From positions 37,353,523-37,417,522 of the forward strand of contig NC_092462.1 in assembly GCF_047495875.1 (NCBI RefSeq): 64,000 nt of DNA, given 5' to 3'. This stretch comes from Pithys albifrons albifrons. Lineage: Eukaryota > Chordata > Aves > Passeriformes > Thamnophilidae. Position numbers and translations under genes: made by a program. Under the pieces are notes generated by a model, which had not been told where the DNA came from, made no database searches, and worked only from the letters and a program-made list of their open reading frames with translations. Positions 1 through 13,000 of this stretch are shown piece after piece; the first letter of the stretch is position 1, and each line of letters begins with the position of its first letter.

Positions 1-3000
1 ATAACTTGTGTAAGTGTGTGTTATATTGTAGTTTTAATTTTCTCTTTTCTGAATAAATACATGTAGTTAGTTTCAGCATAAACCTGGTTTAGAGGTTTTT
101 TTTCCTCTCCCCCTTCTTCCCTTTTCACTCTGTCTTGGACAGTTGGCATTTTGCCAGCTCAACCCAAGACAAGTTAGAAAGGCAAACACCCTTTCACAGT
201 TAGAGTAAATGAATTGAAATATGTTTCAGTTTCTTTTTTAAGGCATTTAATATAAGCCAGTAAGAAAATGACGAATTACTTTGGTTATATCATAGACCAA
301 AGCTAAAGTACAACTAGTTTCAATTGAAATGTATTTAATACACTTGAAAAAAATATGGTTTAACCAGAAAATTTGTAAAACAACACATTTCATGTATTTT
401 CCAAACTCGTAGACAAAATCAGGGAAAGCTACCCATTTTGCATGTGCTTACCTCGATTTCTTTGTCCTCCTCTATGTTTCAATAACTAGTTATTTTGCAG
501 GGAAAAATTACTAGTTTCAAAAATGCATTAGCTATTGCAGTGGCCTTGTTTCTCTTTTCAGGTGCCCTGTGGGTTTGTCTTGTACAATAAACATTACATG
601 GGCTACAGGGTTGTGGTTTTCAGAGGCTGTGAATTCACATTTGCAATCCCTTTGTTTTAGCTCTCAAGACTGACTTTTGGTCAGATGACTCAGAACACAT
701 CATCCTATTTACCTGTAAATCACACCATGATTCTTCTCTTTCACATTAATACCAGGGCATCATGACTTGCTTTCATCTGAAATCAGCATTTTTACAGAGA
801 AAGAGATTAGTGAGTAAATAAAAATTCAGAAAGTAAAGCCATCATTACATATTCTACATGGCTGAAACTGCTAACGCATTAGAACAGCTGCAAAATTACC
901 TGTAATGAACATCCACACAATAGAAAGCACTCTGCATGCTGATTAAGTTGTGATTAACACCTATTAGCAGCATGGAATTTGTCAATGAAAAAGTAAAGAT
1001 GATTCAGTGCAATATTCCAAAAGAATGCTGTCTGTAAAGTTTCCTGATTTAAGGCATAGTATTTTTATATTGTTGTTGGAAATCTGCTATTGGTTTGAAA
1101 ATATGCCTTGAAACACTGTGTTCATAACTACTAAGAAAAGGAAGTGTGTTGCAAAATGATGCCTTAATGGAAAAAGTAGGTGGGTCTGTCTTTCTGGCTC
1201 TTATCCCCACCCTGTCCCCACTTCTGACTGTATTTTTTTAGTCGTTTTAGCTCTCAAATTTCCTTGGAACTTCTGTCAAGATTGTTGTTTTTTTTTCTCT
1301 TTCCTTATTTTATTCTGCATCCAAGCTCTATTAAAATTTGCTGTGTAACCTGCAATAGAAGGATATATTAATTACTGTAATACCAACCTTGTTAATCCCC
1401 CTGGAATAATGTAGAGAGTACATGGGCTTCTCTGTAGAATAGTTACTAGAAGTAGCATGTCAAGAAAATGTGCTTTGCTAATGCTCTTTTTTTAATGGCC
1501 CCAAAATCTCAGGAAATAAGTAGGGACACTGAATAGAGTATTTTAATTATTTCTTAAATTGGCCTTGTCTTGGGACTTTATGGCACAAAAGTCAGCTTTG
1601 AATCCTGTTTCTGGGTTCTAACCAGCTTGGAACCCTAGGATGATGTCTCAACTTTGGTAGTGCCGTAGAAATCTATATTTCTATGATGATAATTCTATGG
1701 AATTCACCTTGGGAATTTGTGTGCTTGTGCTTTGACTTGTTTGACTTAAGACTAGATTTGTAAAGAGGTCTGAATGTTAGAAGTGCCAAACTTCTCAACA
1801 CTTACTGCTTAGGCAAGTGCACAGCGATCCAGAAACCTGTTTGGCCCTGAGGATTAAATGCCTTGATGATATGCTTACTTATGACCTGCATAACTTAAAG
1901 ACGGGGGAATGAACCTGCATGGAAGTAGCTGGAAAAAATGCTACTCAATGCTGCTCAGCATGTGTTTCCTTCACAGCATGCTTCTTGAGAAGCCAAACTG
2001 AGGGGAGATGTAGATCACTTTCCTCAGTGGTGACCTTGGAATTGTGTTTTAACATTCTTCATCGAAAAGAGATGTAGTGGAAGTCTTTTTTGCATTTTTT
2101 TTTCCTAGGCATTTTTCTTTCAGACATTCACGTAGCTATGAGGGTATGTGAAGACTCAGATTTAATTCCTCCTTTGCCTGAAGGGAGCTAAGGGTCAGTT
2201 TTCATCTCTCTGGAGAAAGAAACTACCAATTTTCAGGCAATTTTAGGATAGGAATGCTCACTTTCCTGCCTTTTGAAGGTATACTTGAAGAGGATTCAAC
2301 ATTTGTTTATCATCCAGGGAAAATATGTAATTTCAGTGTCTTGTCTCTCAAGTGTCTTAACTTTAAGATATGCTCAGTATCAATGCCACCTAACTGGTTA
2401 AATAGGGGGTACTGGTCAACTTCCATGGTGTGTGTGGGAGGAAGACATTCAGTGCAGCCTGGGGTGAGCTGCTGAGTGGTTGAGAGGTAGTTGGATTTCT
2501 GAAGGAAGGAAGCCTGCAGATGAGGTCAGCCTATTCAACATGAGTTCTGGAAAAACAGGGTCAAATATCTTATTATGGCAACAAAAAAATTACCGTAAAA
2601 CATCCTCACTGTGTTCTACTGAGACATCTCATGTCAAGAGTTCCTGGTTTGTTCTTTTTCTGCAGTGTGTTTTGTCAGATACATTTTTTGACTAATTCAC
2701 TGACAAAATGGGCCTGTCAAATCTTCTCATCATGGTTTAGGAAAAGGAATAAATTTAGTAATTATTAAGTTATTTGAAGATTAGTCAGTCTCTGTGATAG
2801 TCTACTGTCTTCTGCCAGCAGAGTAGCATCATTAGCCAAATTTGGTCTTTGTTTCATCTGTGTAATCCCCATCGATGCTAACAGAGGCATACAGCTGTAG
2901 CTAAGAAGAATAACTTGAGCCAGAAAATACAAAACCAGAATTCATATGCAGAGAACTCTAATGGTAGTGCTTTTTTCATCATTGAAGACTATGTAGATGT

Positions 3001-3744
3001 TAAACAGTTGGCGGGGGGGGGGATTGGTTGATTTAAGAATGTGGCAGTTGAGATGGAAAATCCGCAGTGCTGTGCTTTTTTTTCCTCTGGTGACATGACA
3101 ACTGGCAGAACTCATGTGCACCTCTGATAAGACATCAGAGATAATTAACTTGGGGGTTTGGACTCTTTTGGTGTGCATCTGTCACTAACACTGAAGCTCG
3201 GAAACTGGAAAAATGTGGTTTATTAGTTTAGAAATACCTGAAATGTTTACAAGGGACAGGGAGGAGTTGAGTCTGAAGCTAAGTTGCTAGAAAAGTTGTA
3301 TTGATGCAGTCCTTACATTTTTTTATAGATAGACATTTCAAAGGTACAAAGGAAAATTATTCTGTGAAGTCAGTAGGCGCCCATGTTAAAGGAAGACAAG
3401 TTGAACTTTATCTGTCCAGAGTTGTTCTTTGAGAATGAAGGCTGATGTTTTTAAGACTACAAGAATTCTTTAAACATTGAAGATTTGTATTTTATATATA
3501 TACAGCCCCTTAAAGAGGCAAAGGGCATAATGGGGGGTGCACTTAAGAGCATCTAGCACTGTAACTCTGCTATTTTTGATGCTACCAGGACATAACACAT
3601 AGTCTGAACTACATAGCATCTGATGCCTCTTGTTTGTTGAGTTTTGCTTCCTTTGCACCAGGTGTAAGGTCTTGTCACTGGATCCTAATGACCTTTAAGG
3701 CCTCTATAACTTAAACCCCATGGAGATTGTTGTGATGTTATGCA
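1..3744. other. Non-coding AT-rich stretch, nothing recognised
   Basis: No gene, RNA or repeat family is recognisable here on either strand. Short open frames are scattered in all frames, lack any familiar protein motif and look like chance. The only compositional oddity is a run of ten G at 3013-3022. Pyrimidine runs occur near 100-125 and 1287-1305. Confidence 0.5.
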
Positions 3745-3948
3745 GGGAGAAAATTTGAAGAGCACTGGTGAGGCCACACCTCGAATCCTGTGTTCATTTT
3801 TGTCCCTTCTCTACAAAAAAAGATGTTCAATCACTGGAGGATGTATAGAAAAGGGCTGGTGAAGGGTCTGGAGCACAGGTCTTACAAGAAGTGGCTGAGG
3901 GAGCTGGTGTTGTTTAGCTGGGAGAAAAGGAGTCTTGAGAGGAGACCA
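3745..3948 (+). mobile_element. CR1 LINE fragment, truncated at both ends
   Basis: The sequence matches by eye the region of avian CR1 that encodes the end of the reverse-transcriptase protein (ORF2). It includes the characteristic run from 'ctggtgaggccacacc' at 3764 through 'ggtctggagcaca' and 'ggctgagggagctg' to 'ggagacc' at 3948. The reading frame is broken by substitutions and the match ends abruptly, so the 3' UTR and octamer tail are missing. It is a dead internal fragment. The left edge is approximate. Confidence 0.85.
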
Positions 3949-6742
3949 TACTATTTGGTGGGGGAACTATTTGGTGGCAGCATTGCAAGGCTCTTAACTG
4001 TAGCTAAGGCTGCCTCCCCCCTCAGAGGCAAATTAATTTCTGAGCAATGTCCTGTGCTTTAGCTGCTATGATTGTTTCATGAATCTGCAATGGGAACAGT
4101 TTCAGAAATGGAATAAGCACGATTCCTATCTTCTATATAACTGTTTTGGTAGTACTTGAAGGAACAACCTTAAAATGTCATAATTTCTACGAATATATAT
4201 ATTGACATATAGTAAAGTTTCAGACCTAGCATAGAAAGCTAATGTCTCATCAGGGTTGCTGTTTAATTTTACTCTTTTCTGCTCAGAATCCGAATAGCAT
4301 GCAATAAAGTAATGCAGTTGTTTGGAATATAATGTAAACCAGTGAAATATGAGACTCATCCAGCAAATGGAGGTAAGTGTATTGCAGAGAAGGTGATTGA
4401 TTTGGAGTCCTTTTAGTGCTTCCGAGTTTGGTTTTCAAGGTGATTTTACCTTATTGAAAATTTTCTACGTGTTTTTGAATGACTAAAGGATTCAGTATTG
4501 ATGTACTGTGGATGTTTAGGGTTTTTTTTGTTTTGTTTTTAAATTGTTAAATTTTTACTTTAATTTGCATTTTAAACAGAAGGGACCAATTTTCCTGTCT
4601 GGTGTTTAGATTTTGTTTGGTTTGGTTTTTAGCCTTGTGTTGTCACTTGTGTGCTTTTAAAGTGGGAATAAAAAACTACCAAAATAGAACAGCAGTGTTT
4701 CACATCTGCTTCACACCTGGTTCAGGAGATATAAATGTTAACACACAGTGCATACCATGCTCCTACTCTTCATTCTTGACCAGAATTTTTTCTTTATTTA
4801 ATGGAAAATAGAGCAATCGAAAATATTTTTCTCTTTATTGTTCCAGGGAGTTCCTAGATAAATGTTTACTTGTTTAGAGCTTTAGTGGCAGGCCTTTGCT
4901 TTTGCTCAAATGGAAGTTCCTATATTTTAAAATAAATAAAACCCAATGTTATCTAAGCACAGTTTCTCATGTTTATTTTTGTACTGAAAAAAAGCATGAC
5001 ATAGAAATACTCACAATCAACGCTTCATTTTTATGCCATGGTTTGTTGTGTAGACATACTGTCTGTTTGCAGTATGTGCTGAGAAAAACCAGAGCTCTTA
5101 CAGATCATGTGCAGGCTGAACACCCAGGCCCTTTATCAAATTTGAGACATTTGATATATTCAGATATTGCTGTCTGAACCCAGTGCCAAAGTGTTACTTT
5201 TAATTTTTTAATCCTCTTGTAAGGATAGTACAAGAGGATTGTAATAATGTTTTTTCTTGTGTTATCTGACTATCTAGGAAGACTAACCCTGAACTGTTAC
5301 ACTCCTAGCATTACCTTTTGAAAGACGGCAGTTGGTATTTTCTTCTCTCTTATAGGCTATGAAGTCTCTTGTCAGATTGCGATTTTATGCGTCTTGCTTT
5401 CAGATGGATTTGGCTCGTTCATGAGTTTTTGGCTTTGGTACCCATCACCTTTTTGTACTGGTAGTCTTTCTACACGCATGTGTCCAGAAGTTATTCAGGT
5501 ATTGGAGAGGAAACAAGATAGCAAGTTGGATTAAGTGCAATTCACAGATTAATGTGAAATGAAAAAATCTACCTGATAAAGAAACCTCTCTGGTGGAGAA
5601 GAGCAGGAGGGAAATTAAGTTGATGAAAGAGCATGAAAGGGGAGGGGAGGTAATTGCTAAGAGCAGACATGGATGGATTTTAATTTTGGTTCCTAACATG
5701 TCAGTAATTTATAACAAAAAAAAACAAACCAAAAAAAGGCGGGAGGAGTGCCATCTCTGTCTACAGCCAAATATACTCCTTGCGTGTTTGTTTTTTGGGT
5801 GTTTTTTTGGATGAAAAAGAAAATGTATCATCCTGTAGACCTCCTGGAATGAAACAGAATAATCCATTTTTGCTTTGAAGGGCAGTTTCTGAGCTATGTG
5901 CAAGTCCATGTCTTATAGAAATCTTAAACAAAACTCATATATTTCAGGAAACCTGAGTGTATTCACTCCATTGCTATTGGTGATTGACTAGAACTAGTGT
6001 GACAGATACAGGAAACTTTTAGCTTTTTGAATCACCACACAATGCAAGACAATAAATTATCAAAATAATCCGGGGGAAAGCTTGAGACCCACATTTACCT
6101 TTTCAGAATGTATTTTCTAATGTAATTCCATGTTGCTAAAGCAGCTTATTATATTGGGTTCTCATGTGAAAAAAATAGTCATTATTTCTTGAGCTAGATA
6201 TGATTTTAAATAACAAACCCCACACATGAGTTTCACTTATTTTATAATTTCATGTTTTTATATAAAGTCAGAATTCATACAGCTCATGTTCGTCACTCAG
6301 GTTTTGCTTATCCTTAGTGATTTTCTGTACTCTTTTTTCTGTGGTTTTCCTCTTCTAATTTTGTAAAGAACTTGGCACTTTTAAGGAAAGGTACACCATT
6401 ATTTAGTACACAAGGCTCAAATGCTTTCTGTGTCTTTTTAATAACGTTCCTTTCACCTCTGTTTTTATATTATTAGTATTATTAATACTGTGTAGTACCT
6501 GAAGAATTTTAGTGTCCTTTATCATAACAACTCTGGATTGATTAACATTGAGATACAAAAAGTATTTTGTCTTAAAGATATTCTGTTGATTTTAAAAACT
6601 CATGTGTTTGTAGTATTTCAGTGTATTTCAGTAATATGTCAGAGATGACTGTTTTTAAATGCAGTGCCTGACTACAGTGGGAGAGAGTGCTCAGCATCAC
6701 AACTACTTGTCTCCTGCTCCTCTGACTTGCTCTCAGAAATAT
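3949..6742. other. Non-coding stretch, no gene seen
   Basis: There is no recognisable coding region or repeat family apart from the short perfect hairpin at 5210-5240, listed separately. Homopolymer runs and weak AT-rich tracts occur. Short open frames here show no known protein features. Confidence 0.5.
5210..5240. repeat. Perfect 12-bp inverted repeat
   Basis: The left arm 'aatcctcttgta' (5210-5221) is exactly complementary to 'tacaagaggatt' (5229-5240), with a 7-nt spacer. It is not part of any repeat I can name. It could be a chance palindrome, a structured RNA element or a remnant of a miniature inverted-repeat element. No terminator-like T run or gene context supports a function. Confidence 0.6.
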
Positions 6743-7173
6743 AATCATAGAATCATAGATTGGCTTGGGTTGGAAGGGATCTTAACGGTCATCTAGTTTA
6801 AGCCATCTCTTCTCCAGGCTGAGCAAACTGAATTCTGTCAGCTGTTCCTCATAAGAAAGGTGCTCCAACCCTCTGATTGTCTTAGTGGCCTCCTCTGAAC
6901 TCACTCTAACAGGTCTTTGTCCTTTCTGTGTTGGGGACCCCAGAGCAGGGTGCAGTGTTCCATGTGGGATCTCACCAGGGAAGAGTAGAGGGGCAGAATG
7001 ACCTCCCTTGACCTGCTGGCCACACTTCTTTTGGTGCAATCCAGGATACAGTTGGCTTTCTGGGCTGCAAGTGCACATTGACAGGTCATGTCCAACCTCT
7101 CATCCACCAGCACCTCCAAGACCTCAGTGGGGCTGCTCTTGATCTCTTCATCCCTCAGCCTGTATTTAGATGT
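6743..7173 (-). mobile_element. CR1 LINE, 5'-truncated, 3' end intact
   Basis: On the minus strand this is the C-terminal ORF2 region and 3' UTR of CR1. The left edge (6743) is the CR1 3' terminus, where the octamer-type tail reads as 'aatcatagaatcatag' on the plus strand, followed by the usual 'ggttggaagggat'. The coding part is interrupted. An 8-bp direct repeat 'agaaatat' flanks it at 6735-6742 and 7174-7181. This may be a target-site duplication, although CR1 often inserts with little or none. The 5' truncation is typical of the family. Confidence 0.9.
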
Positions 7174-7181
7174 AGAAATAT

Positions 7182-9699
7182 ATTATTTGCATATATTCAC
7201 AGGAACATATATAAATATATACGTATATAGATACATATAAATATATTCATCAATTCCTATAGAAGTGGAACTCAATGGCTTTACAAACACCAACCATATG
7301 CATGGGTTTCCATATGCTCAGTCTAAAGGACTTCTTATGTTGGATCTATGACTTGGCTGAAAGATTGATCAAAAGGTGTATAAAGACCCACAAACCTTAC
7401 TGAAAGTAATTTCCAACACAGTTGTTCAGAGACATTTTGTTTCATGTTTTCTTGAGTTTAAAATAATAATAAAAAAAGCAATTAAGATGTATCTCTCCCT
7501 TCCTTCGATCTCACCCGGATTTCTGAATTTGAGGTCTGTTTGTTCAGCTTGGCTCACTGGTCATTAAAGTTGAAATATGAAATATGAAAAGGATTTGGGA
7601 AAGGTCTCAGTGGGACAATTTGAAATTAACCTACGCCAGCTACACTTTGTTTATATTGTAGATTTTTGGGGGTTTACTGATTATGGGACTACAGTGTTGT
7701 TGTAAAATTTATAGTTCTGAGTTAATATATACTTTGGAAATATGCCAATATTATGATTAACTTATTAAAATCACTTATCAATTTATATAATTTATGCAAG
7801 TTTTTATTGCTTTAGTGTTGAATATTATGTTTTCCTGCACTTGCCCATCTTTTAATATGCTTTGCTTGCCTCAAAATAAAAAGTTGTTTCCTGTTGCATA
7901 TATATAGGTGTGGCAGCCAAAGACATTTTTAAATTGTTTTTCAGAGTACTTCACAATGACCTCTAGAAACAAATCTATAATACTTTAGATTAAATTCAGT
8001 GATGATGTTTTACTGAGTTCATGAAAATGAGTTTCATAGGATCTGCACAGATGGATCCCTACACCATTTCAACAATCCCTCCTGTGATTTTTTTTTTCAT
8101 AGTTTTCCATGTCTTAACAGAATGACTTGCCAGTGTTGAATCCTAGATTTGATAGTCCGAGCTTCTAGTGTTTGTCTGGGAATTAATTATTGTGTCAGTG
8201 TCTGTCAACTTACAGTAATCACTGAATTTTTTAAAGTATTAACCTTTTTAGTTGTCACAAAAGTAGCCCTGCCTGTGGTACGTGGCCGTGGATGATTTCC
8301 TGTGCTGTTCTAATGGAAATAGTTGTGCTGACAGTGTTTCAGTGAAAGCCTAAGTCAATCCCATAGTTATAGGCTGTCCTAAAGATAGAAAGTCTCTTTT
8401 ACAAGCAGAAAGCCAGCTGTCAGGAACATGGCTTTGATGAGGAAGTGCTGACTCAATAACTTGGGGCTGTTGACCAGCTCCTGGGGGAACACAGAGGGAG
8501 TGTGTATCTTGTGCCCTCCCTGTTACACAATACCAGCTGGTTCAGGTGACACGGAGGGGAGGTGTTAAGGCATATTATAATCCACAGGATGTCACCAACC
8601 ATGCAAAACTAGTGGAGAGAGAGCAGGACCTGTGCCTAATACTATCCATGTGGCTGTTTGGAGTATGTACAATGGTGTGCCAAGCAAGAGAAACACCTCA
8701 AGTTACAGAAATTACACACACACTGAGCAAGCAAGGTCATTTGAATCAGGTATGATATATCAAAACCTTTCTGAAGGCAAGACAATAGTTGGTGATACAT
8801 AAAGACCATTTCAAATAAACGCTTTTTCTAAAAGCCAGGAACTTGACTTAGTCCATAAGTGCACTTCTGTTGCAAGGCAGTAAGTATTTGAATAAGAAGT
8901 ATTTCATTAAATGACTATTTCATTAAATTAGTATTGACTGGGTTAAATTTGGAGTTTCTTAACACTTTTTACAGGTTTCTCCTATTTTAAGTATGACAGT
9001 AAGTATGAATGCATTTTGCACAGCTATCGACATGTTGTCACTGCACATTTACTTTTTAAATGAGCATTTTCCCTAAAATTCCTCCACACTGGGGACTAAG
9101 TCTTTAATGCTGCTCTATGGTTTGGGATCATCCAGGCACTAAAAGTAATTTTTTTAAATTGTCTTAACTGGAGCCATGGGATTTTTTTTTCTGTGATTCA
9201 ATGTAAGTGCTTAAGAGCTCATCACTGGTGTGGCCCTCACCTGCTGGAGAGTGGTAGTTGTTTGGTCATTGACAGCAGAATAACACGCTTTAATATGAAG
9301 ATGCAAATGCAGTTAGGGAAGAATAATGAGCCAATTCCTGCATCATGCAGACAGTAGCAGACCTGTGCTGTTATACATCAAGTAAGAATTTGACTCAAAC
9401 CCTGACTAATGAACTCATTTAACTCCTGTGACTCAGAAATATGACTTCTGAGGTGTGTTCAAGCAGATTTAATTAACCTATCTAAACTTGATCATCAGAC
9501 TAATGAGTGTTCCTGTTCATTTAGGGATGAGGCAGAATCATTGTATTTTCTAATTAAGAACTAATCTTGAGGTTTTATGTCTATTTAAAGTACATAGTGT
9601 TTGGATTGGAAGGGGAAATATGGAAAGAAAAAGCAAGCCATCTGAACATTTAATAGAAGGAAACTTGGCCAGAGAGGACACATAAGAATTGCTGGTCAT
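7182..9699. other. Non-coding stretch, nothing recognised
   Basis: An AT-rich simple-sequence patch (about 7178-7250, mostly 'ata/tat') lies next to the CR1 end. The part at 8270-8760 is less AT-rich than its surroundings, with several C/G-rich words, and may be an old repeat, but I could not assign it. No gene is supported. Confidence 0.45.
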
Positions 9700-9758
9700 T
9701 ACTCCAAGATAGGGGCAGTTAAATGCCTCCCTGACATCTGATCCCGTCAGATCTCGGA

Positions 9759-9806
9759 AGCTAAGCAGGGTCAGCCCCGGATTAGTACTTGGATGGGAGA
9801 CCTCCT
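9759..9806 (+). promoter_or_regulatory. 5S-type internal pol III promoter in SINE copy 1
   Basis: The A-box region 'agctaagcagggtca' (9759-9773) and the C-box region 'ttggatgggagacc' (within 9788-9806) of a 5S gene are both kept, with the intermediate element between them. In 5S genes these bind TFIIIA and recruit polymerase III. The same C box is unchanged in copies 2 and 4 (29532-29550 and 58500-58518). Activity is inferred only. Confidence 0.65.
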
Positions 9807-9993
9807 GGGAAATGCCGGGTGCTGTAGGTTCTAGTCCTGAGGACTTCACTGTCACTGTCCAAGCTCGCTCGGCTGTGGCAGATGAACCTCAGGACTTAAA
9901 CGGTGGGGCCAGTTCTGCGCACGCTGAGCCTCACCTAAAATCCACTGCGCAGGCTGGAAGGGCACACCCATGTGGGGACAGCCCTTCCCAAAT

Positions 9994-10007
9994 CTTCATT
10001 CGCGAAG
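9994..10007 (+). repeat. 3'-end hairpin of the SINE family
   Basis: The family form is a 5-bp stem closing a TTCG loop (CTTCG-TTCG-CGAAG), placed just before the tail. Copy 1 has one mismatch at the top of the stem. Equivalent sites are 29743-29756, 39920-39933 (minus), 57063-57076 and 58706-58719. It probably marks the 3' end recognised by the partner LINE's reverse transcriptase; this is an inference. Confidence 0.6.
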
Positions 10008-10035
10008 TTTGGCCATACATACATACTCCAAGATA

Positions 10036-13000
10036 ACAGCAAATAGATTAGATACTACGCTTTTTTTTTTTTTAATGTATTTTGCAATCATCCTTTTTCA
10101 GGGTTTTCATACCTGATGTTTTACATCTTTTTCAAATTTACATCTCATTTGCTTTCCTTTGTTCTCCCTGAAAGAACAAGCTGTGGGAAGACTGGGTTTA
10201 AGTTTATTTCTTTCAAGAGAAGTCTGATTCATCCCACCTCTGCCTCCAGTTTAAATAAAGCATTTGTGATGCTCTGTTAAAGCACATGTGATTTTTGTCC
10301 TCTTCCTTTCTGCTGCCCTTTGTTTTACTTTCCTATTCTCCCCAGTTCCCTGTGCCTGACAGCTCAGGGTCTCCTTGTCTCCTCTACTGAATTTACCACA
10401 TGCTTGCTTCCATGCCCTTACTTGTTTTACCATTTTCAGAGCTTCCATGGCATTTCTCTGGTCATGGGAAAATTCTCCCTTTACTTCTTCCCCCCCAGGG
10501 CATCTTTGTTTTCCCTTCAATTCCATCTGTACTCACTGCCCCCAAACCATCATCATCTCCTTTGTGAGCCGAAATGATACTGGAAATGCTGTCTTCTCTA
10601 TTGCTCCTGGTTGTTCTTGGGTCATTTCTTTGCTTCTCATTCCCTCTGTATGCTCTGACCTTGTTACAGCTACTCTTCTTCCTACTCTTAATTCTCTCCT
10701 CCTCAGGATGCTTTAGAACTATGAGGAAGGATAGTTAGGATAACACAGATTAGGAACATGTGCCAATCTTTATGATACTGTTCTGTTATAAGCTGATCAT
10801 GACCACCCTGATCAGAAAAATACAGTCTCTGGCCTCTACTGACATTATCTCTTATGTTTGCTTTTTTTGTTACATAAAACTGATCTGAATTTCTGCTTTT
10901 TAGAGCCACTTTTACTTTGGATCGTTGTTTGCCATGCAGCAGTGGGAAGACTTCTCTATTCTCTTTATTTCTCTCAGTTTCTGAAATTGATCTTATTGTA
11001 CTGAAATTTGCTGTATTGAAGGCTTTGTAGAGAATGGATTTTTCCCGGTTTGTTAGTAACTGAAAAAGTAGGAATTTAAATGAGTTTTTAAATAGTGAAT
11101 AATCCTGTGCCCTTCTCATTTTCCATATCATTAATGATTTTTAGGGATTTTCATCATCTATCATGTTTTCTCCTCGTTAATTCTCGAGTTGGAGAATCCC
11201 AGTCTTTAATCTTGCCTTTTAAGATGACAGGTTGTGTGCTTGTGATCATCTCTTTCAAGTGCTACTATAGCTTATGAAATTAGGAAGAACTAAAATTTCA
11301 TGCATCCTTCAAAATGTAGGTACACCATGACTTACGCAGCAGCACAGTAATGTTTCTTTCTAAAAATTCTTAGCATTCTGTGTTCCCGAATATCTACTGA
11401 GAACTGTCTGTAGTATGTACTTTACTTTTACCTAGTACATATGATTTGCAATTCTGGCAATAACTGAGGGCAGTTGTTAGTGCACTGACAATTTCAGGTA
11501 GGTAAAAATGCAAACCATGGAATTTGGGTAAAATACTGCAATTAACAGACTGGTGTAGCTGAGTTTGAGTGTGTATATATCTATATATTCATATATATTT
11601 ATGTGTACACACACACATATCTATCAGCTGAGAAATGAGAGATTGCAGTATTGGGAACTGTTTAGAAGACTGATGTATCAGGCAAGTTCTAAACTTTAAA
11701 AGTGAACTTTATTAAAGTAGGCAAACACTAACAGCACACTTGTGTTAATAGTTTCTTGTACATTATGAATCTTTGTCACTGTGTTCAAAGTAGGTAGCCC
11801 TTAAAGTTTGCATTCTGCCCAAGTTGGGAGTATAGAATATGGCAGAGCTGGTGCACTAGTAGATGACAAATGCTGGTTTTACAAACATCGTTAGTGGGAA
11901 CCAAGACAGCTTTAGGTCTTCCCACCTTCCCATTCTGCTCTTTGACTTTTCACAGGAAGTTTGGTGGAATTTTTCATTTCTCACTCTGAATCATAAAGAG
12001 GTACTTGTGAGAGAGAAATGCTGGGAGAAGCTGGGTGGCTCAGAAGAGCACTCAGGAATTCAGATATAGTTGATCTTTGGATCCTTGTGACCTGACCCTA
12101 CTCATGGCAACGTGGGTAGAAAGATTATGCTTTTCGTTGGTGTCATGTGGGTCCTTACAGAGCTCTGCTGTTTTAGTGGTAGGTCATATGAGTCTATGCA
12201 CCCAAAGCCATAGAGAGAAGTTTCCTCTAGTGGGAACTGCAAATCTCAACTTGGGTGGCACTCATTCAAGGCCAACAGTCACTGGTGTGTTATGGTTTGT
12301 GGAGGTCAATATTAACCTTCTCTGCAATAATGGATGTTAACTCTGGAAATCTTTTCTAATTTCAAATTCATGAGATTTAATAACATAAAAAACTGCCCCA
12401 TTGAACTACTGGTATGTTGCTAATGTTCAAAGAAATTTGGTTGAGGTTAAGAAGGAAAAATACCCCAAAAAACATAAACGCATGCCGTGACTGGTCTTCA
12501 CTTACTGTAGGTTGTTGTAGTTTGTGATTTCAGGATACTGGAGCTATAAAAGTTTACACTGGCTGAGAAACTTCTTAGTTTTTTGAAAATACATCAACAG
12601 CATTAGGTTCTGTAAATATGGTATTTCAGCATTTCAGAAGTAAGAAGAGTGTAAGCTGATTCTCAGCACTAAATGAGAAAGCTGTTTGGTGGGAATTCTG
12701 GATGTGATGACAACGTTAGAATAAAAATCATATTTAGGCACTTTAGGCATAAAATTAAAATCATTTGGCTATGTTTCTTAATGGACATACACACACAGAG
12801 GTATATTCTCTGCCTCTCCCTCTCTCATACTGAATTCAGTTTCATCAGTCTAACTGTAGCATTGTACCCAAATTGCATGGTTTGCATTTGCAAACTTGAA
12901 ACTGTCAGATGATATTTGTAAATAATATATCCATACATATGTAGAAATAGATGTTTTCAAGTAAAGATGCAAAGCTGTGCTATGAATTTTTACGAAGTCC

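Larger units (their letters stand above)
9712..10023 (+). mobile_element. SINE copy 1, 5S-rRNA-headed
   Basis: The first ~118 bases (9714-9831) are clearly derived from 5S rRNA, including 'gatctcggaagctaagcagg' and 'cttggatgggagacctcct'. After it comes a family-specific body shared with four other copies in the window. The element ends in a conserved 3' segment with a hairpin (9994-10007) and a short 'catacatacata' tail. A perfect 12-bp target-site duplication, 'tactccaagata', lies at 9700-9711 and 10024-10035 and fixes both ends. There is no tRNA head. The copy is CpG-rich compared with its surroundings and its duplication is undamaged, so it is probably fairly young. The family name is not known to me with certainty. 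Confidence 0.92.

Noticed and set aside
9716..9831. Functional 5S rRNA gene
   Set aside because: The 5S similarity is imperfect, the 5' end is altered, there is no T-run terminator after it, and it is embedded in an element with target-site duplications and sister copies.
9712..10023. AmnSINE1 or another ancient SINE3-type element
   Set aside because: The 5S head is similar, but the order of modules in the chimeric copies is reversed, I see no Deu-like core, and undamaged duplications argue for a much younger family.
10251..11131. Cluster of open frames up to 142 codons on both strands
   Set aside because: No domain, repeated residue bias from pyrimidine-rich DNA, overlapping on both strands; best explained by chance.
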